NCBI RefSeq assembly: GCF_963259705.1
Contig: NC_081861.1
Coordinates: 107,104,102 to 107,168,101, forward strand
Direction of reading: 5' to 3'
Origin: Myotis daubentonii
Lineage: Eukaryota; Chordata; Mammalia; Chiroptera; Vespertilionidae
DNA: 64,000 nt
Below, piece after piece: positions 1 through 11,299 of this stretch. The notes under the pieces are model-generated. The model saw nothing but the letters and a program-made list of their open reading frames with translations. It did not search any database and had not been told where the DNA came from. A program made the translations under genes and the position numbers. How positions within the stretch are numbered: position 1 is the stretch's first letter; each line of letters starts with the position of its first letter.

Positions 1-694
1 TCAACAAACAAGTGCTGCCGAGGATGTGGGGAAAAAGGAACACTAGTACACTGCTGGTGGGAATGCAGACTGGTGCAGCCACGGTAGAAAACAGTGTGAA
101 GTGTCCTCAGAAAATTAAAAATGGAACTGCTGTTGGACCCAACAATCTCACTTCTGGGAATATATCCTAAGAATCCAGAAACACCAATCAGAAAATGTAT
201 ATGCACCCTGATGTTAGTAACAGCATTATTTACAATACCTAAGATCTGGAAATAGTCCAAGTGCCCAACAGTAGATGAGAGGATAAAAAAGCTGTGGTAT
301 ATTTACACAATGGAATATTATGCAGCTGTAAAAAAAGAAGGATCTCTAACCTTTTGAGACAGTATGGAGGGACCTGGATATTATTATGTTAAGCACAATA
401 AGTAAGTCAGAGAAAGACAAATATCATATGATCTCACTTATATGTGGATTCTAATGTAGAAAATAAATGAATAACCAAAATAGGTCCAGAGACATGTTAG
501 AATGGAACAGTCTGACAGAGCTCAGAGGGGAGGGGGGAGAAATGATGGGAAGAGATTTAAAAAAGAACTTATATGCATATATACATAGCCCATGGGCACA
601 GACAGTAGTGTGTTGAAGGCCTGGAGTGGGGGTGGGGGCTGGGTGGAGAGGGGCAAAGAGGGAAAATGGAGGACATCTGTAATACTCTCAACAA
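1..694 (+). mobile_element. L1 LINE, 3' end (ORF2 C terminus and 3' UTR)
   Basis: Reading frame 1 from base 1 encodes the cysteine-rich C terminus of L1 ORF2p ([15 protein letters not shown]), then hits a stop at 85-87 where a Trp codon is expected. The rest of the ORF2 end is recognisable but broken up to about 470. A G-rich 3' UTR follows, ending in the bat L1 motif 'ggacatctgtaatactctca'. The A-rich tail is split by the Helitron at 695-2156 and resumes at 2157. Dead, 5' truncated at the window edge. Confidence 0.9.
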
Positions 695-1069
695 TCCTAT
701 ACTAATAAAAGAGAAAAATGGTAATTGGCGTACGACAGATACCTTTTTCATTGGCTAATCAGTGAGATATGCAAATTAACTGTCAGCCAAGATGGCGGCT
801 GGCAGCCAGGCAGCTGAGAATAGGAGGCTTGGTTGCCCCAGCGATGGAGAAAGTCAAGGATCCCCCCAGCTGCGGGGCTCTGAGCTCCTGAAGCAACAAC
901 TCCAAAAGATACAATGTTTCAATTATAGAAGCTAAAAGATGGCGGTTAATTTGCATACTCAGGCTCCAAGCAGAGCGAAGCCAAACAGCCCTGAAGCAGC
1001 AGGGCAGAGAGGCCTCAGGGCCTGGGATCAGCAGAGCCTAGAGGCCCCCCAGCCCCGGTTATCATCCGA

Positions 1070-1700
1070 GCCGAGAGGCCTCCCGGCCCCGCGATCAGCG
1101 GAGTCGGAGGCCCCGCGATCAGTGGATCCGAGAGGCCTCCCGGCCCCAGTGATCAGCGGATCCGAGAGGCCTCCCGGCCCAGGTGATCAGCGGAGTCGAG
1201 AGGCCTCCCGGCCCGGTGATCAGCCAAGAGGCCTCCCGGCCCCAGTGATCAGCGGAGCCGAGAGGCCTCCCAGCCCAGGTGATCAGCAGAGTCGAGAGGC
1301 CTCCCAGCCCAGGTGATCAGCGGAGTCCAGGTGATCAGCGGAGCTGAGAGGCCTCCCAGCCCCGGTGATCAGCGGAGTCGAGAGGCCTTCCAGCCCAGGT
1401 GATCAGCGGAGCCAAGAGGCCTCCCAGCCCCGGTGATCAGCCGAGTGGCCTCCCGGCCCGCTCCTGGCCCCGTGATTAGCGGAGTCGGAGGCCCCGCGAT
1501 CAGCGGAGCCGAGAGGCCTCCCAGCCCTGGTGATCAGCGGAGCCCAGAGGCCTCCCGGACCCATGATCAGCAGAGCCGAGAGGCCTCCCAGCCAGGTTAT
1601 CAGCAGCCGAGAGGCCTCCAGGCCAGGGATCAGGGGAGCCGAGAGGCGTCCTGGCCCTGGGATCAGCAGAGCAGCGAGGCCTCCCAGCACTGGGATCAGT
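1070..1700 (+). repeat. 34-bp minisatellite inside Helitron
   Basis: Tandem units of about 34 bases contain 'gagaggcctcccggcccc' and 'gatcagcgga'. Unit starts at 1130, 1164 and 1198 show exact 34-base spacing; later units are imperfect. Uninterrupted frames on both strands arise because the unit lacks stops in several frames. Confidence 0.85.
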
Positions 1701-1965
1701 GTGACAGGGTGCGGAGCCCCAACCCTCTGATCGGCCCTGCTCTGTGTGTGACAGGGTACAGAGCCCCAACCCCCCTGATGGGCCCTGGTCTGTGCATGAC
1801 AGGAGTGGTGCTGCAACCTCCCTATGGACCCTGCCTTGAGTGTGACAGGGGGCGGTGCCCCAACCCCCCAATCAGCCCTACCCTGAGCGTGACTGAGGGT
1901 GGCATCTCAACCTCCCAATCCGCCCTGCTCTGTGCATGACAGGGGGAGGTGCCCCAACTCCCCAA
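1700..1965 (+). repeat. 47-48-bp minisatellite inside Helitron
   Basis: Units carry 'tgtgacaggg', 'gccccaaccccc' and 'ggccctgctctgtg', spaced 47-48 bases (for example 1700, 1747, 1795). The same unit recurs in the Helitron at 34872-35735, where it makes up most of the element. Confidence 0.82.
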
Positions 1966-2251
1966 TTGGCCCTGCTCTGAGCCCGACCAGGGGCTGCACC
2001 TAGGGCTTGGGCCTGCCCTCTGCCACCGGGGAGCAGGCCTAAGCTAACAGGGCCTTATCTCCTGATGGGTCCCAGACTGTGAGAGGGCACAGGCCAGGCT
2101 GAGGGACCTCCTCTCCCAACCCCGAGTGCACAAATTTTTGTGCACCGGGCCTCTAGTAAAAATAAATAAAAAGGAAAAATTAGGAAACATGTTTGCTGAA
2201 AAATCCACATATATGTGTACACAAACAAATTGGCATACCCTCTTGGAATTA

Positions 2252-2252
<1 letters not shown>

Positions 2253-2286
<34 letters not shown>
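2253..2286. repeat. (CA)n microsatellite
   Basis: Seventeen uninterrupted CA units lie immediately before the left end of the Tc1 element. Confidence 0.97.
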
Positions 2287-2289
<3 letters not shown>

Positions 2290-3247
2290 TTACTGAATGG
2301 CCAGATTATTATGACCACCTGACTTTTGTAAGCAAATTAGCTATAATTTCGCGCTGAACTTGCTAGAGGGCAAGACCATTATAAATAGGGAAGCAGGTTG
2401 TTTACCACAACAGTAGGAAGTGATTTTTTTCTGAAGCTATGGGTAAACAACGTGATTTAACAGCCTTTGAATGGGAGATGATTGTTGGCACTCGGAGCCA
2501 TGGAGCGAGTATCAGCAAAACAGACCAAGGCCTGTTCGAATACCTTTGCTGTCTGCAGTTACCAAGATAAAACGTCTCCAATTCGCACAGGAACACAAGG
2601 ATTGGACAGTCGAGCATTGGAAAAAAGTCATGTGGTCCGATGAATCACGTTTCCAGTTGCATCATGCAGATGGCAGAGTAAGAATTTGGCGGAAACAGCA
2701 TGAAAGCATGTATCCCACATGCATGAATACAACCCTTCAAGCTGGTGAGGGCAGTGTTATGGTTTGGGGCATGTTTTCCTGGCATGATTTGGGCCCTTTA
2801 ATTCGTGTGGAACAATGTCTGAATAGCACAACATACCTAAGTATCGTTGCTGATCAACTTCATCCTATCATGTTGATGGCGTATCCCAATGGAGATGGCT
2901 TCTTCCAACAAGACAATGTGCCATGCCACGGTGCTCACATTGTGCAGGAATGGTTTCAAGAACATGAGGGAGACTTTATCTTGCTTAGGTGGCCCCACAA
3001 TCACCAGATCTAAATTCAATTGAGCATTTGTAGGACGAAGTTAAAAGAGCCATCAGGCAGCTGGTTCCACAACCATCAAACCTCACAGAATTGGACAGTG
3101 CTATTCATCAGGCATGGTGTCAGATTCCTCACATCACCTTTCAACATCTCATGAGTCAATGCCAAGAAGAATTACCTCAATATTGAAGGCAAAAGGTGGC
3201 CCAATGAAGTACTGATGCGGTGGTCATAATAATCTGGCCACTCAATG

Positions 3248-3250
<3 letters not shown>
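2290..3250 (+). mobile_element. Tc1/mariner DNA transposon, internally deleted, about 960 bp
   Basis: Inverted terminal repeats sharing 'GGCCAGATTATTATGACC' lie at both ends (left from 2290, right ending 3250). A TA array follows the right end, which fits TA target preference but hides the exact duplication. The interior holds a damaged transposase gene. The transposase resembles Tc1 elements abundant in fish and frogs rather than old mammalian Tiggers or mariners, in line with horizontally acquired Tc1 elements described in Myotis. Confidence 0.92.
2439..3186 (+). pseudogene. Tc1-like transposase, broken
   Basis: The protein would cut and paste the element at TA sites. The start (MGKQRDLTAFEWEMIVG) matches the first helix-turn-helix region of Tc1 transposases, but most of the DNA-binding domain is missing: by about 2525 the sequence has already jumped to the catalytic part. 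From 2471 to 3013 one frame is open and shows DDE motifs: WSDESRF with the first Asp, and FFQQDN.PCH with the second. A one-base loss in the run of C near 2993 shifts the frame into a stop at 3011-3013; the third acidic residue follows in another frame in 'IEHL..DEVKR', where TGG has become TAG. The terminal stop is near 3186. No activity is expected. Confidence 0.9.

Positions 3251-3304
<54 letters not shown>
3249..3304. repeat. (TA)n microsatellite
   Basis: About 28 TA units directly after the right end of the Tc1 element; probably the TA-rich target expanded later. Confidence 0.95.
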
Positions 3305-3305
<1 letters not shown>

Positions 3306-3351
3306 TTTCATTTTGGATTATCTATACTCATAATCTCATTAAAGACTATAA

Positions 3352-3585
3352 CACAGCCTGACTGATGTGCCTCAGTGATTGAGCTCAACTGTGAACCAGG
3401 AGGTCATGGTTTGATTCCTCAATTTCGGTTCAGGCCGCATGTCCAGGTTGTGGGCTCAATCCCCTGTGGGGGGTGTGCAGGGGGCAGCCAATCAGTGCTT
3501 CTCTCTCATCATTGATGTTTCTATCTCTCTCTCTTTCTCCCTTCCTCTCTGAAATCAATAAAAATATGTATTTTTTAAAAGAAGA
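3352..3585 (+). mobile_element. Ves SINE
   Basis: The tRNA-like head ('gaaccaggaggtcatggtttgattcc', A/B-box region) is followed by 'ccaatcagtgcttctctctcatcattgatg', a CT-rich stretch, 'tctgaaatcaataaaaatat' and an A-rich tail. This is the standard order of the vesper-bat SINE. Diverged. Confidence 0.9.
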
Positions 3586-3764
3586 TACCACTGAGAATTG
3601 TTTTTGTGTGTAATTTCAAATAACATTTACATATAATTGTCAATATTTAGGTAGAATTTTTCCATAGATTACTCATTTCATTTTTAAATTTTATACCATA
3701 TGTTTACTTTCAAGCCTGTTTATTTATACAATATTTTTACTATATTTCAAAACAAGTTATATTA

Positions 3765-4135
3765 GATGTAGTCTCATCTGTTTAATTTTTCTTTTGTTTC
3801 CCTTGCCCAAGGATATATATCAGAAAAAACATATGGCTATGAGAAATCTCCAAGATTTTACTGTCTATGTTTCTTCTAAAACTTTTATGGTTTCAAATCT
3901 AACATTTAAATCTTTGATACATTTTGAGTTTATTCTTGTGTATGGTAGAAGAAGGTGGTCTAGTTTCATTTTTTGCTTGTAATGTCCAATTTTCTTAGCA
4001 CCATTTATTCAATAAACTATCCTTATCCTATTGTATGTTTCTGCCTCCTTTGTCAAATATTAATTGACCTTTACTTACCATCCTTCTTATGTATGACTAC
4101 TGTTTCTGTAACATCAAATTATGATAAAAGTTTTC
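3765..4135 (-). mobile_element. L1 fragment (ORF2), old
   Basis: Antisense of L1 ORF2 ('ttttatggtttcaaatctaacatttaaatc', 'ccattttgagtttattcttgtgta', 'caccatttattcaataaact'), parallel to 25730-26100 in the long L1 and to 55200-55480. No intact frame. Confidence 0.85.
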
Positions 4136-4904
4136 TGTTGGTGCCAGGTTTGCTTCGTACATTTGAAATGCCTGTCTCTGAACCCTTATATTGTAGTTTG
4201 CTAATGGAAATACTTCATCACATAAGGTTTTTATGATTTGTTACTTTGAAGATGCTCTCAGTTAAAATGCTGACGGTCATCTGATGCTTGAAATTCAGTA
4301 AATGAAGAGCTTTGGAATGGATTTTGTGTCTTTTTTTTTTTTTTTTGCTTCCCCCCCTATTTCAAGTATATATCAATTACTTATAAAATGTAGATAGATG
4401 AAATTTCGTAATTGTTGAGTTTCAGAAAATTCAAAATGCTTTTGGTTATAGATGCATCTCTTTAAATTTCAATTCTGGTGTTGGTTTACATACTTTAATT
4501 ACCCAATTTCAGACTAATACAACTCAGCAATTTATAGATTTTTTTCCTGAATTGTTTTCAATATTTTCATGTCTTCTTTTAGTTAAAGTCATAGTACATA
4601 CAAATAAGATTTCAAATTAGCCTCAAAATAACATTGTATTAATCTATATACAGTTTGATGGATTTTTGACATAAAGAAATGATTATTGAAGCCTGATTCC
4701 ATGCTGCTTATAATGGTAGGAGATTTGGGGTTGCAATTTCATTGTGTAGGAAATGTGTATGAAAACATTGCCCAGTCATTCAACTTCTTTCTGATTTCTC
4801 AAATCTAATTAAATAATGTCTATAATAGTTCTCATTAACTCTTGGGAGTATTTCTTTTAGTGTGACATACATTTTATTAATATTCTGTGTAGTTTTTTTG
4901 TTTG
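4136..4904. other. Intron, no recognised feature
   Basis: AT-rich, apart from a poly-T run at about 4330-4346. No splice-flanked open segment or repeat was recognised. Confidence 0.6.
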
Positions 4905-5040
4905 TTTGTTTACTTGCCTAAAATCAAATTGTAAGCTCTTTAAATGCAGGGATTATGCTGGGTTTCCTCCAATCTCCCACCATTTCTATGTACATAGAAA
5001 GTAGTCAATAAATCTTTCCTAAACAAATGAATGAATGAAT
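4905..5040 (+). repeat. L2 LINE 3' end (probable)
   Basis: 'gtaagctctttaaatgcagggattatg' through 'agtagtcaataaatctttcctaaacaaatgaatgaatga' follows the L2 3' consensus. Very old. Confidence 0.6.
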
Positions 5041-5234
5041 ATAAGGAACAGTGAGTTGTTTGGATGGATTATGATTTTCAGAAAAATCACTGATATGGGT
5101 AGCTGGCTGCACTTAGGTTACTCTGAGATTGTGGTCAGCTATCTCTTATATCTTCAAACATGCCACTTTAGAAGATATTTTGTATCATCATAGAAGCCAT
5201 TTTCAACTTTACACCATCCTAATTACTATGAGCA

Positions 5235-5408
5235 GTAATATTGCATAATGGTTATTAAGAGCATGAAATCTAGAGTCATACTTCTTGGATCTAAATCCTG
5301 ACTCAGTCTCTTACTAGCTTATTTATCTTCATGTCACTTACCTCTCCCTGTAAGGTGAAGATAATAGTAGTTCCTATGCCATAAAGTTGTTGTGAGAATT
5401 GAAAATAT
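5235..5408 (+). repeat. MIR SINE
   Basis: 'tggttattaagagcatgaaatctagagtca' through 'gataatagtagttcctatgcc..ttgttgtgagaatt' follows the MIR consensus from head to core. Confidence 0.85.
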
Positions 5409-5409
5409 A

Positions 5410-5490
5410 TATGCCTTGGGTGGCAGTTGGGGGGTGGAGGTTGTCAATGGGAGGGAAAAGGGGACATCTGTAATACTTTCAACAGTGATA
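5410..5490 (+). mobile_element. L1 3' end fragment
   Basis: The G-rich 3' UTR ending 'ggacatctgtaatactttca' is the same end as at 660-690. A short, 5' truncated insertion. Confidence 0.65.
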
Positions 5491-6202
5491 GCATGAAAAT
5501 TGAACTATACAAATCTGAGTTTATCTTTTTATCATATGTAATCAATGTAATTAAATAAGTACTGTAAAGCCTCCCATAGATTAGTGGAATTATTAGCTTG
5601 ATAAATTTTGCTTTCAAATTTCTGTTGACATAGTTATACAAGACTTTTTGATATTTCTGATTTACATTTAGCCATTCATATACCAAGTAATCTTCTACTT
5701 AGTTGTCTCCCACCAATGAAATGAAGTAATAAACCTTAAAAATAAAGTGAGAGAGAGAAAGACACCCGAGTTTAAGTAGGTACTTTGCCACTTTTTGAAT
5801 AATATTGCTCATTGTTTCCTAGCATAGAGCAGTTTTCTCTATGAAAACTTCACAGCAGGTGAGAATGAGAAATCTGAATAAATATCTGCACTGATAAGAG
5901 ATTATTCTAGGTGACTTCAGTTTTTAAAATTTAAAGTATAATATGAAATATTACTAATTTATGAGTAATCAAGGGTAAAGTACATTTGAGTGTGTAACAA
6001 TAGAGAATTGTAAAAATTTTAAATAAAAATAAGTATCATTTACACCTTTAAAAGGCAGACTGTAATGCTAATGAGACTAACAAAATAAATTTATAAAGGT
6101 CAGTAGTAGGTCTTGTGTTAATAAATAGAGAAGAATGCAAGCATGATTCAATTAGCATATCAGTACAATGAAATATATATTGTAAATTACGTGACCAGTT
6201 TT
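5491..6202. other. Intron, no recognised feature
   Basis: AT-rich single-copy sequence; nothing supported on either strand. Confidence 0.6.
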
Positions 6203-6416
6203 ATTTTTTTAAATATATTTTTATTGATTTCGGAGAAGAAAGAAGAGGGAGAGATAGAAACATCAATGATGAGACAGAATCCTTGATTGGCTGTCTCTTG
6301 CACACCCCCTACTGGGGATCGAGCCCACAATCCGGGCCTGTGTCCTGACCAGGAATGGAACTGTGACTTACTGCTTCATAAGTCAATGCTTAACCACTGA
6401 GCCATGCCAGCCAGGC
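6203..6416 (-). mobile_element. Ves SINE
   Basis: Reverse orientation: T-rich start, 'ttattgatttcggag', 'aaacatcaatgatgag', then 'ctactggggatcgagcccacaa' and the tRNA-like head ending 'gccatgccagccaggc'. Confidence 0.9.
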
Positions 6417-7405
6417 AACTTGACAATATTTTTAAAGTGTTTTAAATATTCTTCATGCAATCTCATTTATATTTTATAATAACTTATCAAATTATCCAAA
6501 GGTATTATAAAGGTAAACATTCTCTTGACAATTATTTTTAAAGCAAAGTAATGGAATATGTATCAATCAGTTTATATCATTAGTTCCCAGAATATTAATG
6601 ACACTCACTTTCACAGAGAAGTTCAACATCACATTTCTAACAAATCATAAGTTATGTTTTTACTATTTCCATATTGTTAGTATGGGTAACAAAAATGAAT
6701 GATAATTTCATAATTTATTTAGCCTTCTGATATCTTCAGTTATTCATAACTCAGCAACCTATAATATAACCTATTAATATAACCTATGTCAGGTTATATT
6801 AATTTATTTCTCCATCATATAATTCACTATATTATGTTATTTATTTATTTATTTTTAAATAGATCTGCAAATATGGCATAAGCTTTTCATTAAGACATAC
6901 CTTAAAAATTTTGGATTTTTTTTCTGTTTTGATTATAGTTATGGAAATGTTGATCTGAGAGATTGTACCTCCCCAAAATAGTTCACATATATTAACTATA
7001 TAGATTCTTGTTTGATAACATTCCAAATGCAAAACAGTCAAAATTAAAAAAAAACGTTATCACAGTTCAAAAGTCTATCATAGATATTTTTATAACATTA
7101 TGAATATGCTCTCAGTTATAATCTCTGACTATATCTACATATCTAATAGTCACTTTTGTTCTTTAAATTTAGTGCTTAAGAATGTCTATAAGGACCTACA
7201 AAAAATGTGTCCCTTCTGAGACTTTCTAACTAAAGATTGTGAATTTAAGAATGGAGTGTTGGAATTAAAAGTGTAAATGGCTCATTAGTGACAAAAGTGC
7301 TACAAACAATTCTATGCCAGTAGAATTTTACAGTTCTCTTTACAAGGAGGTATATCATCTCTATTTTCCTTGACATCTACTCTACTTCTTTTATGCTATT
7401 TTCAG
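6417..7405. other. Intron upstream of exon 1, no recognised feature
   Basis: AT-rich. It ends with a good branch/polypyrimidine tract before the 3' splice site at 7404-7405. Confidence 0.6.
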
Positions 7406-7569
7406 AGTTGGATTATAGTTTTTTGGCATATGGAGAAAACTTTGAAAGAGCAGAAATCAATGGGGAGAAGCTACTTAAAATCACCCGACAAAAACTTAAG
7501 GAACTTGGCGTAACCTTGTCTGAACACCAGGATATCATATTAATAGAAGTCGTGAATATTAATAAAAAG
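7406..7569 (+). CDS. Exon 1 in window: SAM domain of a CNK-like scaffold protein (partial gene)
   Basis: Open segment between a 3' splice site (tgctattttcag, AG at 7404-7405, or the alternative AG at 7406-7407) and the donor 'gtgagc' at 7570. From Leu at 7408 it encodes 54 residues: LDYSFLAY, then NFERAEINGEKLLKI, then LKELGV, H, and a final helix IILIEVVNINKK. The pattern (Phe-x-x-x-x-Ile-x-Gly-x-x-Leu-Leu, then Leu-Gly-Val, then His and a hydrophobic helix) is a SAM domain, and the order matches the CNKSR SAM closely in length and key residues. SAM domains in this family mediate protein-protein assembly at the membrane. The domain's first helices must lie in an exon before 7406. The exon ends in phase 0, compatible with the next. 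Identity to a particular paralogue is not established. Confidence 0.82.
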
Positions 7570-8006
7570 GTGAGCATAACACTGTTCTATATTGCCTGTC
7601 TTTCTAGTTAACAAAAATGAATTAACAGCAAGAAGTGTGCTTTTTGTCTTCTACATGGTCTTCAGTAAAGTGCAGTTTTGCACATTTTCAGTTCAAAGGT
7701 AATTATGACTGATATGGTCTCTAATTACTCTGCCTTAGTATTCTATGGATGCCTCTCATTTTTATATTTGAATATTTGACACTCTCTGAAATGGTTCCTA
7801 TTTCTTGTTCTCCCTTGAGCATATGTGCCCCATTATTCTCAGTAAAAGTTAAGGATATTCTGTCTAAAGTTACTTCCTCCCAGAAATTAAAGTCAAAGAT
7901 AGAGATTTTAGGGAGTTAGCTCACAATTCCTATAAGATCAAAGCATTGAGAGGACTGTTGTACCTACAAGACTCAAAATTAATCAAGCCATTAAGAATTA
8001 CAAATT
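7570..8006. other. Intron after exon 1, no recognised feature
   Basis: Single-copy-looking AT-rich sequence. Confidence 0.6.
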
Positions 8007-8136
8007 AGCTTGGACTGGTTTGGCTCAGTGGATAGAGAGTCAGCCTGCAGGCTCAAGGTGCCAGAGGGAAGCCGGTGCTGGCAGCTGGGGGAAGGAAGGC
8101 CTACTCTCGCACAAATTTTGTGCATCAGGCCTCTAG
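8007..8136 (+). mobile_element. Ves SINE head joined to a Helitron 3' end
   Basis: 8007-8062 is the tRNA-like Ves head ('tggctcagtggatagag'). At about 8063 it passes directly into a Helitron 3' end: 'gccggtgctggcagc', the hairpin GCACAAA/TTTTGTGC and terminal CTAG at 8133-8136, followed by T. The same Helitron end is at 34120-34191. No Helitron 5' end was found. Confidence 0.75.
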
Positions 8137-8176
8137 TAAATAAATAAATAAACAAACAAACAAACAAAAGAATGAA

Positions 8177-8211
<35 letters not shown>

Positions 8212-8213
8212 AT
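8137..8213. repeat. (TAAA)n microsatellite
   Basis: TAAA/CAAA tetranucleotide run directly after the Helitron terminus. Confidence 0.95.
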
Positions 8214-8521
8214 GACGAGGGAGTTATCAAGGCCAGGCACAATAGTCCAGACAGGTAGCTTTGAAACTAGAAATATAGTTGCCATTTTATATAATAGGAA
8301 GGTCTATTCAAAACTCAATAACAAATACAAAAGGCTAACCTATAACTATTTAACCAAGATAAAGAAAACTTGAAGGTTTTCATTATTTCAGGGCTGTGAT
8401 CATGCTAAAATCCATTCAGAAACTATTTATTGAGGACTATTAATTACTTGAGAAATTCAATGTCACATGCCTAATGGTATCTTTTGATTTTAATTTCCCA
8501 CATTTCCATTTGATAGGCTTA

Positions 8522-8719
8522 AAAACATTTTATTTAAAAAATTGTATTTATTGATTTTAGAGAGACAGGAAGGGGAGAGAAAGAGAAACATCACTTTTTT
8601 GTTCTACCTATTAATGCATTCATTGGTTGATTCTGCTATATGCCCTGACCTGGGATCGAATCCACAACCTTGGTGTATCAGGACAATATTCTAACCAACA
8701 GAGCAACCCAGCCAGGGCC
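8522..8719 (-). mobile_element. Ves-related SINE, old
   Basis: Reverse orientation: 'tattgattttagagagacaggaagg', 'gagaaacatca', then 'cctgggatcgaatcc' and 'agcaacccagccagggcc'. Divergent from the young copies. Confidence 0.8.
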
Positions 8720-10192
8720 AAAATCACTTTTTCTAATAGATTTGAAAATATTCCAGTATGCCATATCTCTCGGATTAATTTGCCCTCCTACTTTGTTTAT
8801 AAGAACACTGCATACTACTTTTTAAAATAAAGTCTGTGTGTATATTTTTCTTCATATTCTAGTTAGACTTTACACGGTTAAGACAATATGTATATTTCAT
8901 TACACTTTGTGTCCCATTAAGTTAGCTATTCCACTGAGACTGTTAACTAGAAAACACCGTATTTGTTAAGGTAGTATGCTAGGATTGTCATGGTGGAAGT
9001 ATGCAAGGATTGTCATTGTGTTTGCTAGTTATTGAATATAAGATTCTACTCTTGGCGTGTGTCATTATTCATTTACTATTGTGGGGGGGGGAAATCCTAC
9101 CAATTTAAGTTAGTCTAATACTTTCTTCCCACATGGATAGGCAATTACATCCTGAATTACATCCTGTATCACAGTAATTTTTAAATATTAAAAAAATCTT
9201 CCTCTTCCAATCAATGAAATATGGTAAGTCTATATGGTACCTAAGGCATGAGTTGTGATAATATTTTGGAAAATTAAACTAAAATGTTGCATATGTTCCC
9301 TGAGGTTATAGAGAGATAAGTAAATTTTCATTTATTTATTTATCCAATTTATTGGGAAGACATTGGAGGGGTGAGTGTTTTTTTTTGTGTGTGTTTTTTT
9401 TTTAAGGGTTGAGCAATTACTTTTGGTAAGTTTATTTCTGACTCAAATTTTAAAAATTAGCCGAGTATAATATCATATATCATATCTTAACTGGACATCT
9501 GCAGCTTCCAGGATGGAACAATAATAACTCTATTAGAAGAAAAATGCTCAAGAGAGTGCAAGCTGAAAATAATCAAACAGAAAAAGTGGTCAGGGGACAA
9601 GCTCAGAATAACAAATGATTTCTTAGGGAAGAGGAGTATATTTGTTTTATTTTTGTGTTTTCATGGAGGGATGAAACTTGAAAAATGAGAGATGACATAA
9701 GCAATCATGGAATATAACTATTCACCTTGGCATATATTTAATATAAATTCCTCATAATTTTTATTGTCAACTGGAAAGTGGATACATGGATGACATCTGT
9801 GCAGACTTGAAATATATCATAAAAGAAAAAGATACAATTTAAAAATGTAGATAAGAAGAAATAATGGTACAAAATATTTTTTCAGTACATGCTGTATCAC
9901 AATTTTATAGGACTCAAATATAGTTTATGTGTAATAGAAGGTGGGACATCAGGTTTAGGGACATCATTTTGAAGGCTAACACCATAGCAGAAACCTTGGA
10001 ATGTATTGTTGGAGAATATCAGAAAGTTCATGATATAGATTTTGAGGTAATAATAATACTTGATTTTATGTATCAAGAATAACATAAAATACTATCTCAT
10101 ATTCTTGTCTGATTTTAACAACTTGGAGAGATAAGGAAAGAACATCAGGCATCCTAAAATACACTCAGAAGTGCAAATTAAAAAAATTAGTC

Positions 10193-10233
10193 ATGGTGGC
10201 ACTAATTTTTAAAGTACACTAAAAAAATTCCAG
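10193..10233. repeat. Dispersed 41-bp direct repeat, copy 1
   Basis: The stretch contains 'ctaatttttaaagtacac' and matches 11300-11340 with few differences. Confidence 0.75.
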
Positions 10234-11299
10234 TAAAAAAAAGAAAGAAATATTAGGGATAGATGCTACCATGCTCATTTTATAAATGAAGGAGCTGCAT
10301 GTTATAGAGTTTAATTTCATCAATCCATGATTGCTTGATGAATAAATTATGGTGATGGATCTAGAATGCATGTCCTCTGGCTCAGTATTTTTACCACCCA
10401 ATCAAAGCAGGAAGCAGAGAAAGGATGAAGAGAGGTGAAAGAGAGAATGAATGAGAAGGATCTGGAGTTATTAAAGTGCCGAGAAATCACTACAATTAGG
10501 GGGAGATAAATAAGTGGAGGGCATTGTCAGAAGGTCATATGTCTCATGTAATTAAAGTTTAAGTTATGTGAAAATAATTACTGACAAGTATGATAAGGTA
10601 ATATCATTATAAGTAGAAATTCAGTTCTCAGAGGATTAGGGAAGTTTCTTTTATGAAATAATTTGAATTAATTAAACTACAACACTCCAATAGGTTCTCT
10701 TAGTATCACTGATCTCCGTAACCACTATCAGTGACATTTAGAAAGTTTGGAGAGTATTTTCAATGATTTATAATTGATCATTTAAGAAAATAGCAGTTGG
10801 AAAATAATCAGTAGGGCATTGTTTTTTGCAAATATAGAAAAATAGAAATAATGGTGATAATCATATTTTCAAAAAGCTGGTATTGTAATCCAAAGATGTT
10901 TTTTCCTTATATTATATAGAAAATTAATGTATTTCTGTCTTATTTTCTAAATTTGTCCCCAAAACTAGATCATGAGTAAATCTGGTGCAGAATCTATCTT
11001 TCTATAAGAAACTTTAGTTGTGACTTCCTGTCTCCAGCTTTTCAGTACAGAAAATGCCATCAAGTATGGGTTAATATTTTATTTTATAGATTTTTTTCTT
11101 GTATGTGAGAAATTCTGAAAAATATAAAAGAAAATCACTTTATTGCTTTCCTTATGTCATTATTGTTCAGTTTTGTGCAAAATCTCATATACTTTAAAGT
11201 TTGGAATAGAACACTAGGCATTATGGAAGTTCATTTTCTTATATGACTCCTCTTGAAATATTGAGTAAAATTATATAAAAATGTCTACCTTTACTTTCA

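Larger units (their letters stand above)
695..2156 (+). mobile_element. Helitron (HeliBat type), non-autonomous, 1.46 kb
   Basis: It starts TCCTATACTAATAAAAG and ends CTAG at 2153-2156, with a perfect 3' hairpin (GTGCACAAA/TTTGTGCAC) about 10 bases before the end. It sits precisely between A694 and T2157 of an L1 tail, the canonical Helitron A^T target. The interior holds no Rep/helicase gene. It contains a GC-rich stretch with two minisatellites (about 1070-1700 and 1700-1960) and a possibly captured segment around 790-960. All open frames inside are repeat translations, not genes. Confidence 0.93.

Noticed and set aside
939..1939. Long open frames (up to 168 codons) on both strands
   Set aside because: They translate the 34-bp and 47-bp tandem repeats of a Helitron; no domain, no conservation signal, several frames open at once.
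1070..1965. CRISPR-like regular repeats
   Set aside because: Units are directly tandem without unique spacers and lie in a eukaryotic transposon.
2120..2156. microRNA hairpin
   Set aside because: The short perfect stem is the standard Helitron 3' terminator and recurs at every Helitron end.
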